From Kiritimatiellales bacterium (GTDB lineage Bacteria; Verrucomicrobiota; Kiritimatiellia; Kiritimatiellales; Pontiellaceae), in the NCBI GenBank assembly GCA_003246265.1, contig QKAU01000007.1:1-64000 (forward strand): a stretch of DNA of 64,000 bases. The letters run 5' to 3'. The position numbers and the translations under genes are program-made. The notes under the pieces were generated by a model. The model saw only the letters and a program-made list of their open reading frames with translations. It was not told the DNA's origin and searched no databases. The number at the start of each line of letters is the position of its first letter. Position 1 is the first letter of the stretch. Below, piece by piece: positions 27,979 through 37,331 of this stretch.

Positions 27979-29655
27979 CTAGAAGGCTCCGAACAGGACG
28001 CTGCCGAACGAGGTGATCGGCGAAGCTTCGCGCAGGTCGTCGACTGCGGCGCGGACATCCTCGACCAGGAGCGTCGTTTCGTCGTAGAGCTGGGCATCGC
28101 GCACCAGCTTGCCGAGGGTGCCCTCGCCGCTGCTAATGCTCTCGGCAATGCTGCGGGCCGCGGCCAGGGTGGCCTCGAGATCGCCGTAGGCGGTATCCTC
28201 GCCGGACACCAGCTTGCCCAGCGTGCCCTTGCCGTCGGCCAGGTTCTGGGTGATGGTCCGCAGGTTGGCCATGGTGGCCTGCGTGTCGTCGTAGAGCTTC
28301 TCGTCGTCGGCGCTCAGCAGGCGGCCCAGGGTGCCTTTGCCGTCGGCCAGCCGCGACGAGATGCTTTTGAGATCCTCGCTAACGGCGACCATGTTGTTGT
28401 ACATCGTATCGTCGTTGAGCAGCTTCCCGAGCGTACCCCGACCCGCGCTGACGGCGTCGATCATCCGCTGGATGCCCGCCACCGCCTCGCCCAGCTGCTC
28501 AATGACATCGACGGGCGGCGAGCCGAGGATCGTCACGTTGTCGCCCAGCGGCTCGGCATCGTCCGGCCCTTCGGAGATCTTGAGCAGCTTGCCGCCCAGC
28601 ATCGAGGAGTTGACCACCTCGATCCTGTAGCCGCTCCGCAGCTTGAGCGGCACGTCGAGCGTGACATAGACCCGCACGTAGCGGTCCTCGAGCTCGAGCT
28701 GCTTGACGCGCCCGACGCTCGTGCCCCGCAGATAGACGTTGTCCCCCTCGCGCAAGCCGCTGACTTCGGGGAAGACGAACTCGTACTGGTGCGACGGCTG
28801 GAGCAGGTTCTCGCGGCTGAGCACGATCGTGAAGATGCCCAGCGCAATCAGCACCGTGAACATGAAGAGCCCGACGAGGATCTCGATGGTGACTTCGCGC
28901 CCGTATTTATTCATGGCCCATGCCTTCCCATTTGCCTTGCTTGCAAGGAAACTCTGCACCGTCGGATCCTTCGAACGGATGAACCCCGCCGGATCGGCGT
29001 TTTCCACGATCCGCCCTTCATGCAGCATCATGATGCGCGAGCCGATGGCCAGCGCGCTGTGCAGGTCGTGCGTCACGACGACGCTGGTGATGCCGAGCCG
29101 CCGCTGCATATCGACGATCAGGTCGTCGATCTTGCGCGACGTCACGGGGTCGAGCCCCGAGGTCGGCTCGTCGTACAGCACGATCTTCGGATCCATGATG
29201 ATGGCCCGCGCCAGGCCGACACGCTTGCGCATCCCGCCGGATATGTCGGCCGGGAACTTCTCCCGGGCATCGGCCAATCCCAGCATCTCGAGCTTCTCGT
29301 CGACCTTTTCCAGGATCTCGGCTTCGGTCAGGCGGGTGCGCTCGCGCAACGGCAGGGCCACGTTGTCGCGAACGTTCATCCATTGAAGCAGGGCTGCGCT
29401 CTGGAAGAGGACGCCGAACTTGGTGCGTACCCGCCGCAGCGCGCCCCGCCCCAGGTCGTTGATCTCCTCGCCGTCGATCGCCACCGTGCCGGAATCGGGG
29501 CGCAGGAGCCGGATCATGTGCTTCAGCGTCACGCTCTTGCCTGCCCCGGAGAGGCCGACCACGACAAACGTCGCGCCTTCGGGCACTTCGAAGGCGACGC
29601 GGTCCAGCACGGTCTTGCCGGAGAGCACCTTGGTCACGTTGTCGAAGCGGATCAT
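27979..29655 (-). CDS. MlaF-type ABC ATPase fused in frame to MlaD/MCE domain protein (558 aa)
   Basis: MIRFDNVTKVLSGKTVLDRV..., GLSGAGKSVTLKHMI, ISGGMRKRVGLARAI, DEPTSGLDP; continuous frame into MNKYGREVTIEILVGLFMFTVLIALGIF (TM) and MCE domain PEVSGLREGDNVYLRGTSVGRVKQLEL. Confidence 0.88.
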   Translation of the reverse strand: MIRFDNVTKVLSGKTVLDRVAFEVPEGATFVVVGLSGAGKSVTLKHMIRLLRPDSGTVAIDGEEINDLGRGALRRVRTKFGVLFQSAALLQWMNVRDNVALPLRERTRLTEAEILEKVDEKLEMLGLADAREKFPADISGGMRKRVGLARAIIMDPKIVLYDEPTSGLDPVTSRKIDDLIVDMQRRLGITSVVVTHDLHSALAIGSRIMMLHEGRIVENADPAGFIRSKDPTVQSFLASKANGKAWAMNKYGREVTIEILVGLFMFTVLIALGIFTIVLSRENLLQPSHQYEFVFPEVSGLREGDNVYLRGTSVGRVKQLELEDRYVRVYVTLDVPLKLRSGYRIEVVNSSMLGGKLLKISEGPDDAEPLGDNVTILGSPPVDVIEQLGEAVAGIQRMIDAVSAGRGTLGKLLNDDTMYNNMVAVSEDLKSISSRLADGKGTLGRLLSADDEKLYDDTQATMANLRTITQNLADGKGTLGKLVSGEDTAYGDLEATLAAARSIAESISSGEGTLGKLVRDAQLYDETTLLVEDVRAAVDDLREASPITSFGSVLFGAF

Positions 29656-30440
29656 ATGTAGAACAACCTCGTGATCATGTAGCCCACCACCAGGATGACC
29701 AGGAACGAAACGATGACCGACCGGCGCGTGGCGCGGCCGACGCCCACCGCCCCCTCGGTGGTCATGAATCCCTGGTGGCATGCCACGGTCGTGATGACAA
29801 TGCCGAACACGAACGCCTTGAACAGGCCCACATAGAGGTCCTTGTTCTCGGCGAACTGGGTGGCGTTGTCCATGTAGGACTGGACCGAAACGCCCAGCTG
29901 GGTCGTACCCACGATGGCGCCGCCCAGGATGCCGAGGATGTTCGTGTAGACGGTGAGGACCGGCATCATCACCGACAGCGCGAAGAGCCGCGGCATCACC
30001 AGGAAGCGGTTGGGGTTGATTCCCATCACCTCGAGCGCGGAGATCTCTTCGGAAACGGTCATGGTGCCGAGCTGGGCGGCGATGGCCGATCCCACGCTGG
30101 CGGCGATGATGAGTCCGGTCATGAAGGGACCCATCTCGCGGATCATCGAGACGGCGACGGCGGAACCGATATAGACCTCCTGGCCGTAGCGGCGCAGCTC
30201 AAGCCCCGTCTGCAGGGCCAGGATCATGCCGGTGAAGAGCGCGACCACGGTGATGACCCCCAGACTCTTGATCCCGGTGATGTAGAGCTGGGTCACGGTC
30301 TCGTAGCGGCTGCGGCGGCCGAAGGCATGGCGCAGGAACCAAACGGCTTCGGCCAGCATGAACATGGCGTGCCCCAGATCGTGCAGCAGCTGCAGCACTT
30401 CGCCGCCGACATGCTTGGCCGAGCGCGCGGGATAGCGCAT
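29652..30440 (-). CDS. mlaE: MlaE-family permease
   Basis: FTGMILALQTGLELRRYG, REMGPFMTGLIIAASVGSAIAAQLGTM, EISALEVMGINPNRFLVMPR. Confidence 0.93.
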   Translation of the reverse strand: MRYPARSAKHVGGEVLQLLHDLGHAMFMLAEAVWFLRHAFGRRSRYETVTQLYITGIKSLGVITVVALFTGMILALQTGLELRRYGQEVYIGSAVAVSMIREMGPFMTGLIIAASVGSAIAAQLGTMTVSEEISALEVMGINPNRFLVMPRLFALSVMMPVLTVYTNILGILGGAIVGTTQLGVSVQSYMDNATQFAENKDLYVGLFKAFVFGIVITTVACHQGFMTTEGAVGVGRATRRSVIVSFLVILVVGYMITRLFYI

Positions 30441-30460
30441 GGTGTCTATGATGAACCGGG

Positions 30461-31750
30461 CTATGGCTCCTCCTCCCCGCCGAACCGCATGGAGAGCAGG
30501 CGGAACTGGCGGCTTTCCCCGTTTCTTGTATATCCGGCTATCCCCTTGAGCAAGCTCCATTCAAAATGGCCGGACGACCGCTCCTGGCGGTAGAGCCCCC
30601 AGAGCAGGTGGTGCGCGGTCCGCTCGCCCAGCCGTTCCCGGCGGTAGAGCGTCCACCACGGCGCCCAGTTGCGCTCGATGCCGGGCGTATTGCGCAACGG
30701 CCAGAGCTCCACGGTCCGGAAGCGCGATTCGTCGCCGTTCCGTTCCCAGCTCATGAGCGGCCAGATCTTCCAGTAGCGGGAGAGCACCTCCCCTTCGGTC
30801 TGCGATCCCACCGTTTTGCTGGCTACGTCGGATTCGTAGGCGAAGACCGGCACGATGAAACGCCGGTGCTGGTCGTGCCGCGCATACTCGGTCTTGTTGT
30901 TCCAGACGATCGGCCAGAGGACATACTGCCGGGTCAGGGTCCCGAGGTGCTTCTTGCCGTAGACGGGCCAGAAGATTCGCTTGTACATTTCGCCATCGGC
31001 CAGCTGGATGAAGGGCCAGGGCGCATGGACGATCCACTGCACGTCGCTGGTCATGTAGCGGAACAGCGGGGCGACGAACCACCAGTTTTCGGCCTGCTCG
31101 GTCGAGATGTGCCCGTAGACCGGCACGATGATGAATCCTCCGCCGGGATTCCTCTCGTTGGTGTAGCGCACCGAGGTGTAGATGGGCCAGAGCACGAACG
31201 TCTTCTCGAATTCGCCCTCCAGACTGCCGGTTCCGTAGAGCGGCCAGACGCGGACGCGTTCGATCCCCTCCCCCCGGGTCCGGGAATAGATGGGCCAGAG
31301 CACGCTGGTGCTCTTGACGTCGTTGATCTCCGACGTGGCGTAGAGCGGAAAAAGGACGAACGTCACCTTGTCGCGGCCCAGGAACTCGTGGATCGTCCCG
31401 CCGAGCGGAAAGAGCGCCGCGTAATCCTCGCCCTCGGCGGACGTGCCCGAGAACCACAAGGGGATCAGCCAGTTGCGATGGCGGTCGTCGTCGGCCGAAA
31501 AGTCCTGGCTCCAGCCGAAGAAGAGGAAGCGGCCGTATTGCTCGTCCTGGAAGCCCTTGGAGGTATAGATGGGCCAGAGGTAGTCCTTGCGCCAGCGCTC
31601 ACCCTCCACCGAAGCCGAGTAGAACGGGCGCACCGCCAGGAAGGTGGCGCCGTTGGTCGCCGGGCGGGATTCGTAGAGCGGATCCCCGTCGAACCCCGCC
31701 GAAGCCGCCAGCGGCAGCGCCAGCAGGGCGGTCTGGATCCATCGCCTCAT
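30461..31750 (-). CDS. Exported aromatic-rich repeat protein ('LWPIY' repeats), unknown function
   Basis: Signal peptide MRRWIQTALLALPLAASA; recurrent DYLWPIY, FVLFPLY, SVLWPIY, VRVWPLY, FVLWPIY, RIFWPVY, YVLWPIV, WKIWPLM, VELWPLR, HLLWGLY. Confidence 0.8.
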   Translation of the reverse strand: MRRWIQTALLALPLAASAGFDGDPLYESRPATNGATFLAVRPFYSASVEGERWRKDYLWPIYTSKGFQDEQYGRFLFFGWSQDFSADDDRHRNWLIPLWFSGTSAEGEDYAALFPLGGTIHEFLGRDKVTFVLFPLYATSEINDVKSTSVLWPIYSRTRGEGIERVRVWPLYGTGSLEGEFEKTFVLWPIYTSVRYTNERNPGGGFIIVPVYGHISTEQAENWWFVAPLFRYMTSDVQWIVHAPWPFIQLADGEMYKRIFWPVYGKKHLGTLTRQYVLWPIVWNNKTEYARHDQHRRFIVPVFAYESDVASKTVGSQTEGEVLSRYWKIWPLMSWERNGDESRFRTVELWPLRNTPGIERNWAPWWTLYRRERLGERTAHHLLWGLYRQERSSGHFEWSLLKGIAGYTRNGESRQFRLLSMRFGGEEEP

Positions 31751-32976
31751 TCGTACCTCAGGGCGTCCACCGGCTCCATCCGCGCCGCCCGCAGGGCCGG
31801 GAAGAACCCGGCGAACGTGCAGAAGAGCAGGACGAGGCCGCAGACGATCGCCACATCCGATCCCGTGGTGTGGGCCGGCAACTGGCTGAGCTGGTACAGT
31901 TCCGGCGGCAGCAGCTCGAGATTGAACTCGCTCGACATGAACAGCAGCAGCTCGTTGCGGTACTTCAGCACCAGCAGGGCCAGCCCGACCCCGAGTACGT
32001 TGCCGAGCACGCCCTGGACCAGCCCCATCCAGAAGAAGACGCCGGTGATGCCCCCATTGCCGAAGCCGAGCGACTTCAGCAGCCCGATCTCCCGCGTCTT
32101 CTGCACCGTCAGGGTGATGAGCGTGTTGGTGATGCTGAAGGCCGCCACCAGCGCCACGAAGGCCAGCAGGAAGAACATCATGTTCTTCTCCACATGCAGC
32201 GCGGCGAAGATCTGGCTGTGCATCTCCATCCAGGTGCGCGCATAGTAGCCGGGTCCGAGGCGTTCGCGCAGCTGCTGCGCCACCGGCGCGGCCATCATCG
32301 GATCGTCGAGCATCAGCTGCACCGAATGCACCCCCTGCTCCACATCGTAGAGGGAACGTGCCGTATCGAGCGACGTGAAGGCGAAGCCCACGTCGTATTC
32401 GTACATGCCGACGCTGAAGATGCCGGAGACCACCAGCTCCTTCGGCAGCCGGATCTCGTCCTCGGCCACGAAGCTCTGCGGCGAGTAGACGGTGAGCTTG
32501 TCGCCCACCCAGACGTCGAGCCGGTTGGCCAGGTCGCGACCGACCACGATCTGGTCGTCGCCGACGTCAAACGCCCCGGCGATGATGTGCCCGGGCACCT
32601 GGCTGACCGAGGGTTCGTAGCGCGGATCGACGCCACGCAGGATGGGCGTATGCACCCGCTCCCCCGTCTGGATCAGCACCAGCCCCTCGAGTCCCGGGGC
32701 CGCGCCACGCACGCCCGGCACCTGGGCCGCCAGCTCCAGCACACGGTCGGGATTGACCACGATGCCACCGCGCTGCACCACGCTGACATGCGCGTTGAAA
32801 CCGAGGATCTTGTCGCGCCACACCTCGTCGAAACCGGTCATGACCGAGAGCACGACGATGAGCACCGCCACGCCGATCGTCACGCCAAGCATCGACACGA
32901 GCGTAACCGCCGAAATGAAGGAGCGCTTCGGCTTGAGGTACTTGAACGCGAGGAAGAGGGAAAAGGGCAGCTTCAT
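31747..32976 (-). CDS. LolC/LolE-family lipoprotein-releasing/ABC permease
   Basis: LFLAFKYLKPKRSFISAVTLVSMLGVTIGVAVLIVVLSVMTGF; C-terminal FtsX domain. Confidence 0.9.
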   Translation of the reverse strand: MKLPFSLFLAFKYLKPKRSFISAVTLVSMLGVTIGVAVLIVVLSVMTGFDEVWRDKILGFNAHVSVVQRGGIVVNPDRVLELAAQVPGVRGAAPGLEGLVLIQTGERVHTPILRGVDPRYEPSVSQVPGHIIAGAFDVGDDQIVVGRDLANRLDVWVGDKLTVYSPQSFVAEDEIRLPKELVVSGIFSVGMYEYDVGFAFTSLDTARSLYDVEQGVHSVQLMLDDPMMAAPVAQQLRERLGPGYYARTWMEMHSQIFAALHVEKNMMFFLLAFVALVAAFSITNTLITLTVQKTREIGLLKSLGFGNGGITGVFFWMGLVQGVLGNVLGVGLALLVLKYRNELLLFMSSEFNLELLPPELYQLSQLPAHTTGSDVAIVCGLVLLFCTFAGFFPALRAARMEPVDALRYE

Positions 32977-32991
32977 GGCAGCAGTGGCATC

Positions 32992-34374
32992 CTAGCGGAT
33001 ATGTTCAACCAGATAGTCCTTTACGGCATCGACCTCGTTGGCGATGGCGTCGCAGCGGGTTTCGGCATCCGAGAGGGCGTCGAGTACGGGATGGTGCACC
33101 TCCTCGCCGATGGCGTCGACGATGGCCTGCGTGAACTTGGCGGGATGGGCGGTGGCCAGGCAGATGGTAGGGACGGCTGTCCCAGCCGTCCGCTCGGCAA
33201 CCAGCACCCCGACGGCGGTATGCGGATCCAGCACGTAGCCGTGCTCGGCGTGATAGCGGCGGATGGTGTCCAGGGTCGCCGCCGTATCGCCGCGCCCCGC
33301 CGCGAACAGGTCGTCGACGATGCCATTGGCATTGAGCGGGACGCACAGCTCGCCCTCCTGCGAGAATCCGGCCATGAGCGAAACCAGCGCATCGGCATTC
33401 CCGCCGACCTTGTAGTAGAGGTAGCGCTCGAAGTTGCTGGCGACCTGGATGTCCATCGAGGGGCTGATGGTCGGCACGACCGATGCGACCCCGTAGACCC
33501 CGCTATTGAAGAAGCGCGACAGGATATCGTTCTCGTTCGTGGCCAGGATCAGCCGGCGGATCGGCAAGCCCATGCGCTGCGCGAGGTAGCCCGCGAGAAT
33601 GTCGCCGAAGTTGCCGGTCGGAACGGCGAACTGGACCGTCCGGGCACCCGTCCGCTCCATCGTGCGGAAGGCGGAATGGAAGTAGTAGACGGTCTGCGCC
33701 AGTACGCGTGCCCAGTTGACGGAATTGACCGCCCCCAGCGCATGCCGCTCCTTGAACGCCACGTCCGCAAAGGTGGTTTTCATGATGTGCTGGCAATCGT
33801 CGAAGGTGCCGTCGACCGCCAGGTTGAACACGTTGGGGTCGAGCACGCTGGTCATCTGCTTCTCCTGGAGTGGGCTGGTGCGCCCGGCCGGATGCATGAT
33901 GAAGATGTTGATGTTCGGCTTGCCGCGCACGCCGTGGATCGCCGCGCTCCCCGTGTCGCCGCTGGTGGCGCCCAGGATGTTCAGCCGCCCGCCGCGCCGC
34001 TCGAGAATGTAGGCGAAGAGGTTGCCGAGGAACTGCAGGGCGATGTCCTTGAACGCCAGCGTCGGCCCGTGGAACAGCTCCAGCACATGGATATCCCCCA
34101 CCGGCACCGTGGGGGCCACTTCGGGATGGGCGAAGGTGGCGTAGGAAGCGTCGACCAGACTCCGGAGATCGTCGGCGGGAATATCGGTGGCGAACAGGCG
34201 CATCACCTCGAAGGCCAGGTCGGCATAGGCCAGGCCGGCCCAGGCCGGTAGCCGGCCCGACACGTCCGGCAGCGATTCGGGGAGGAGCAGGCCGCCGTCG
34301 GGCGCCAGCCCCGTCATGACGGCATCCTGGAAGCCTATGGGCGCCATCCGCCCGCGCGTACTGATGTATTTCAT
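32992..34374 (-). CDS. thrC: Threonine synthase
   Basis: MKYISTRG, ELFHGPTLAFKDIALQFLGNLF, GATSGDTGSAAIHGVRG, CLATAHPAKF. Confidence 0.95.
   Translation of the reverse strand: MKYISTRGRMAPIGFQDAVMTGLAPDGGLLLPESLPDVSGRLPAWAGLAYADLAFEVMRLFATDIPADDLRSLVDASYATFAHPEVAPTVPVGDIHVLELFHGPTLAFKDIALQFLGNLFAYILERRGGRLNILGATSGDTGSAAIHGVRGKPNINIFIMHPAGRTSPLQEKQMTSVLDPNVFNLAVDGTFDDCQHIMKTTFADVAFKERHALGAVNSVNWARVLAQTVYYFHSAFRTMERTGARTVQFAVPTGNFGDILAGYLAQRMGLPIRRLILATNENDILSRFFNSGVYGVASVVPTISPSMDIQVASNFERYLYYKVGGNADALVSLMAGFSQEGELCVPLNANGIVDDLFAAGRGDTAATLDTIRRYHAEHGYVLDPHTAVGVLVAERTAGTAVPTICLATAHPAKFTQAIVDAIGEEVHHPVLDALSDAETRCDAIANEVDAVKDYLVEHIR
33170..33191. repeat. Palindromic REP-like element, copy 2 (inside thrC)
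   Basis: GGGACGGCTGTCCCAGCCGTCC; near-perfect inverted repeat with the same core as 24146-24167. Confidence 0.5.
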
Positions 34375-34473
34375 GGATTTCTTCCCGCTATGAACGGGCC
34401 GAATCATCCCGAACTAGCCATGGCCATGGAAGAACAAAGTACGGCGAACATGGGCCGGCGACAGGTTGCACCC

Positions 34474-35172
34474 CTACTTTTTGATGGCCACAAAATCCCT
34501 GGTCATTTCGCTGTTGACCGCCATCGATTTGAGCTGTTTCAGATGCTCCCCGTAGTAGCTTTGGTTGGATTCCGTCTGGATCACCTTGCCGTCCTGATCC
34601 TCGATGCAAACCAGATAGCCATGGTACTTGTATCCCCAATTCAGGGTATAGCCCTGCAACGAGCTGATGTTGGCTGCCGCTGAAAATCGGATACTGTCGC
34701 CTCCGGAAAAGGAAAAATCCTTCTCCTCCGTGGCAATCAGCTTAAGTCGATCGCTCTCCTTGCTTTGCGCCAGGACATAGAGGCGCGCCTTGAACGAACG
34801 GTTGCTGGGTTCCCTGTTCACCTTCTCGATCGTGATCCCGACCGAATAGGTTTCCTCTTTCTTCTCAAAATAGTAGCCATCGCCTTGCTTTTGCCGATCC
34901 ACATCGACATCGACGGAAATCTTCATCTTGGGCGGAATGGCACTGACCAGATAGTCGCGATCCGCCTTGCACAACCCGCTTACCGGCACCTGGATCTGCC
35001 GGCCATCGGCCGTCTTAAGGACCACCTTGCTGCCCAGCATGGTGGTGTACTCGGCCTCCACCGTGTCGCCGGAAAGCGATGTCCAGATGCGCATCTCAGC
35101 CCCCGCAACCATGGCGAATACGGCACACGCAAGCACGACAAACTTAATTCTACCATGATATTTCTTAAACAT
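34474..35172 (-). CDS. Exported protein with SHD1 (SLA1 homology domain 1)-like module
   Basis: Signal peptide; RIWTSLSGDTVEAEYTTMLGSKVVLKTADGRQIQVPVSGLCKADRDYL. Confidence 0.75.
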   Translation of the reverse strand: MFKKYHGRIKFVVLACAVFAMVAGAEMRIWTSLSGDTVEAEYTTMLGSKVVLKTADGRQIQVPVSGLCKADRDYLVSAIPPKMKISVDVDVDRQKQGDGYYFEKKEETYSVGITIEKVNREPSNRSFKARLYVLAQSKESDRLKLIATEEKDFSFSGGDSIRFSAAANISSLQGYTLNWGYKYHGYLVCIEDQDGKVIQTESNQSYYGEHLKQLKSMAVNSEMTRDFVAIKK

Positions 35173-35337
35173 TCGATTCCCTCCTTGTTACTCCAACACA
35201 CTCCATGCAAACAAGTACTACGCCCATGCATCCCGTGGCAAGATGTTTGCAGGGTGAATCCGGTTCGGCATATCTCCAATTATAAATTGCCACCCATCCT
35301 GCACCCGGATAGTGTACGTATTCGAATTTCCAATGCC

Positions 35338-36279
35338 ATGAACACGATCCAACAGATAGAAAAGACCGCCGCGGCGCTGCTGCCGCTCTACGCGCAGGAG
35401 GAGGCCGACCTGCCGAACCGCCCGCTCTGGTCGCACCCCGAGCTCGACCAGGTCGTCGAGGCGCTACGCATCCTCTCCGACGTCCTCTTTCCCGGGAAGC
35501 ACATCCCCGAACCGGCGGATTTCCGCGGCTTCTTCATCAAGCAGCTCAAGAACGCGACCGAAATCCTCCTGCCGGAAATCGAGAAGGCGCTCCCCTTCCG
35601 CTGGATGGGCGCGGCCGACCTGCACGAAAAGCGGCCGCCGATCGACAACCTGTTCCTCGCCGCCACGGAGATCATCAACCGCTTCCTAGGCACGATCCCG
35701 CAGATGCGCACCATGCTCGTCGAGGATGTGAAGGCGGCCTACAACGGCGATCCCGCCGCCCTGAGTTATGCCGAAGTGAAGCTGGCCTATCCCGGTCTGG
35801 TGGCGATCACCTCGCACCGCATCGCGCACGAGCTCTATCGCCTCGACGTACCGCTCATCCCCCGCATCATGAGCGAATACACCCACTCGCTAACCGGCAT
35901 CGACATCCATCCCGGGGCAACCATCGGCCGAGGCTTCTTCATCGACCATGGCACCGGCGTGGTGATTGGCGAAACCAGCCACATCGGCGACCACGTCAAG
36001 CTCTACCAGGGCGTGACGCTCGGCGCGAAAAGCTTCCCTCTCGACGAACATGGCCGGCCGATCAAGCATATCCAGCGCCACCCGACCGTCGAGGATGGCG
36101 TGATCGTCTACGCCAACAGCACGATCCTGGGCGGCGACACGGTGATCGGAAAGGGATCGGTGGTGGCGGGCAACGTCTTCCTGATGCAGAGCGTCCCGCC
36201 AGGCAGTTTCGTCTCGCGCGCCGAAGGCGGCGTGGTCATCCGCACCCGCGAGGTGCACGGCCACGGGCTCGGCATCTAA
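35338..36279 (+). CDS. Serine O-acetyltransferase (EpsC/CysE-type)
   Basis: IHPGATIGRGFFIDHGTGVVIGETSHIGDHVKLYQGVTLGAKSF hexapeptide repeats with N-terminal helical domain. Confidence 0.9.
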   Translation: MNTIQQIEKTAAALLPLYAQEEADLPNRPLWSHPELDQVVEALRILSDVLFPGKHIPEPADFRGFFIKQLKNATEILLPEIEKALPFRWMGAADLHEKRPPIDNLFLAATEIINRFLGTIPQMRTMLVEDVKAAYNGDPAALSYAEVKLAYPGLVAITSHRIAHELYRLDVPLIPRIMSEYTHSLTGIDIHPGATIGRGFFIDHGTGVVIGETSHIGDHVKLYQGVTLGAKSFPLDEHGRPIKHIQRHPTVEDGVIVYANSTILGGDTVIGKGSVVAGNVFLMQSVPPGSFVSRAEGGVVIRTREVHGHGLGI

Positions 36280-37331
36280 TCCTCCCCGCTGCGCGGCAGC
36301 TCGATCCAGAAACAGCCTCCGCCCGAGGGCGGCGCGTCGACGCCGAACCGGCCTCCATGCGCCCGGCAGATGTCGGCCACGATCGCCAGACCGAGCCCCA
36401 CGCTCTCCTTCCCCGGCGACCCGGCACGCGCATAGGGCCGGAATACCGCCGCCCGGCGATCGGGTGGAAGTCCCGGTCCCTGGTCGGACACCGACAGCCT
36501 TGCCAGACCCTCTTCCTCTTGCAATAGCGCCACGTCGATTCGCCCTCCGTCGGGAGAGACCTTGAGGGCGTTGTCCAGCAGGTTGGCCAGCGCCTCGCGC
36601 AGCAGTTCGGGTACCCCCACGGCCAGACAGGGCTCCTCCGGAACATCCAGCCGGACTTCAAGCCCGCGCGTCTCCCCGATCGCCCTCCCCTCCCTGGCCA
36701 CCTCGCGGGCAAGCTGAGCAAGATCGACCGTCCGACGCCCCTCTTCGAGCGACCCTCCGGCCGCGCGGGCGAGCAGCAGCAACTGGTTGACGGTCCGGCC
36801 CAACCGCTCCACATCCTCCAGGATGGCCCCCAGCACGGCGCGGTACTCCTCCGGCGACCGGACCTGCTTCAGGCAGACCTCGCCGCGCGTCCGGATGGCG
36901 GCAAGGGGATTGCGCAACTGGTGGGAGGCGTCGTAGTTGAAACGCTGCAACCGGTCGAGAAGCAGCTGGTAGCGGTCGAACGCCTGGTTGAGGGTGGTGG
37001 CCAGCCGCCCGATCTCGTCCCTCGGGTTCTGTACCTCGATCCGCCCCTCCAGGCCGCCGCCACCAATCCGTTCCGCCTGCGCGACCAGCACCTTCCACGG
37101 ACGCAGCAGTCGGCGGGAAACCAGCCAAGCCCCCACCAGGCTCAGGGGGAAGAGCGCCAGCATGGCGGTCGCCACCACCGCGACCTCCTCGAGCTCCGCA
37201 TTCGCCTGCTGGGGGTTCCGGAGCGATTCGACGACATCGAACGAAACCAGCGCCAGGCCGATCGCGACAAAGACGATGGCCGTATGGGCGGCCAGCCAGA
37301 GGAAGAAGCGGGTGCGGATGGATCGGTTCAT
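36276..37331 (-). CDS. Sensor histidine kinase
   Basis: Two TM, HAMP-like region, FNYDASHQLRNPLAAIRT H-box, LLDNALKVSP, DQGPGLP, GLGLAIV. Confidence 0.92.
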   Translation of the reverse strand: MNRSIRTRFFLWLAAHTAIVFVAIGLALVSFDVVESLRNPQQANAELEEVAVVATAMLALFPLSLVGAWLVSRRLLRPWKVLVAQAERIGGGGLEGRIEVQNPRDEIGRLATTLNQAFDRYQLLLDRLQRFNYDASHQLRNPLAAIRTRGEVCLKQVRSPEEYRAVLGAILEDVERLGRTVNQLLLLARAAGGSLEEGRRTVDLAQLAREVAREGRAIGETRGLEVRLDVPEEPCLAVGVPELLREALANLLDNALKVSPDGGRIDVALLQEEEGLARLSVSDQGPGLPPDRRAAVFRPYARAGSPGKESVGLGLAIVADICRAHGGRFGVDAPPSGGGCFWIELPRSGED

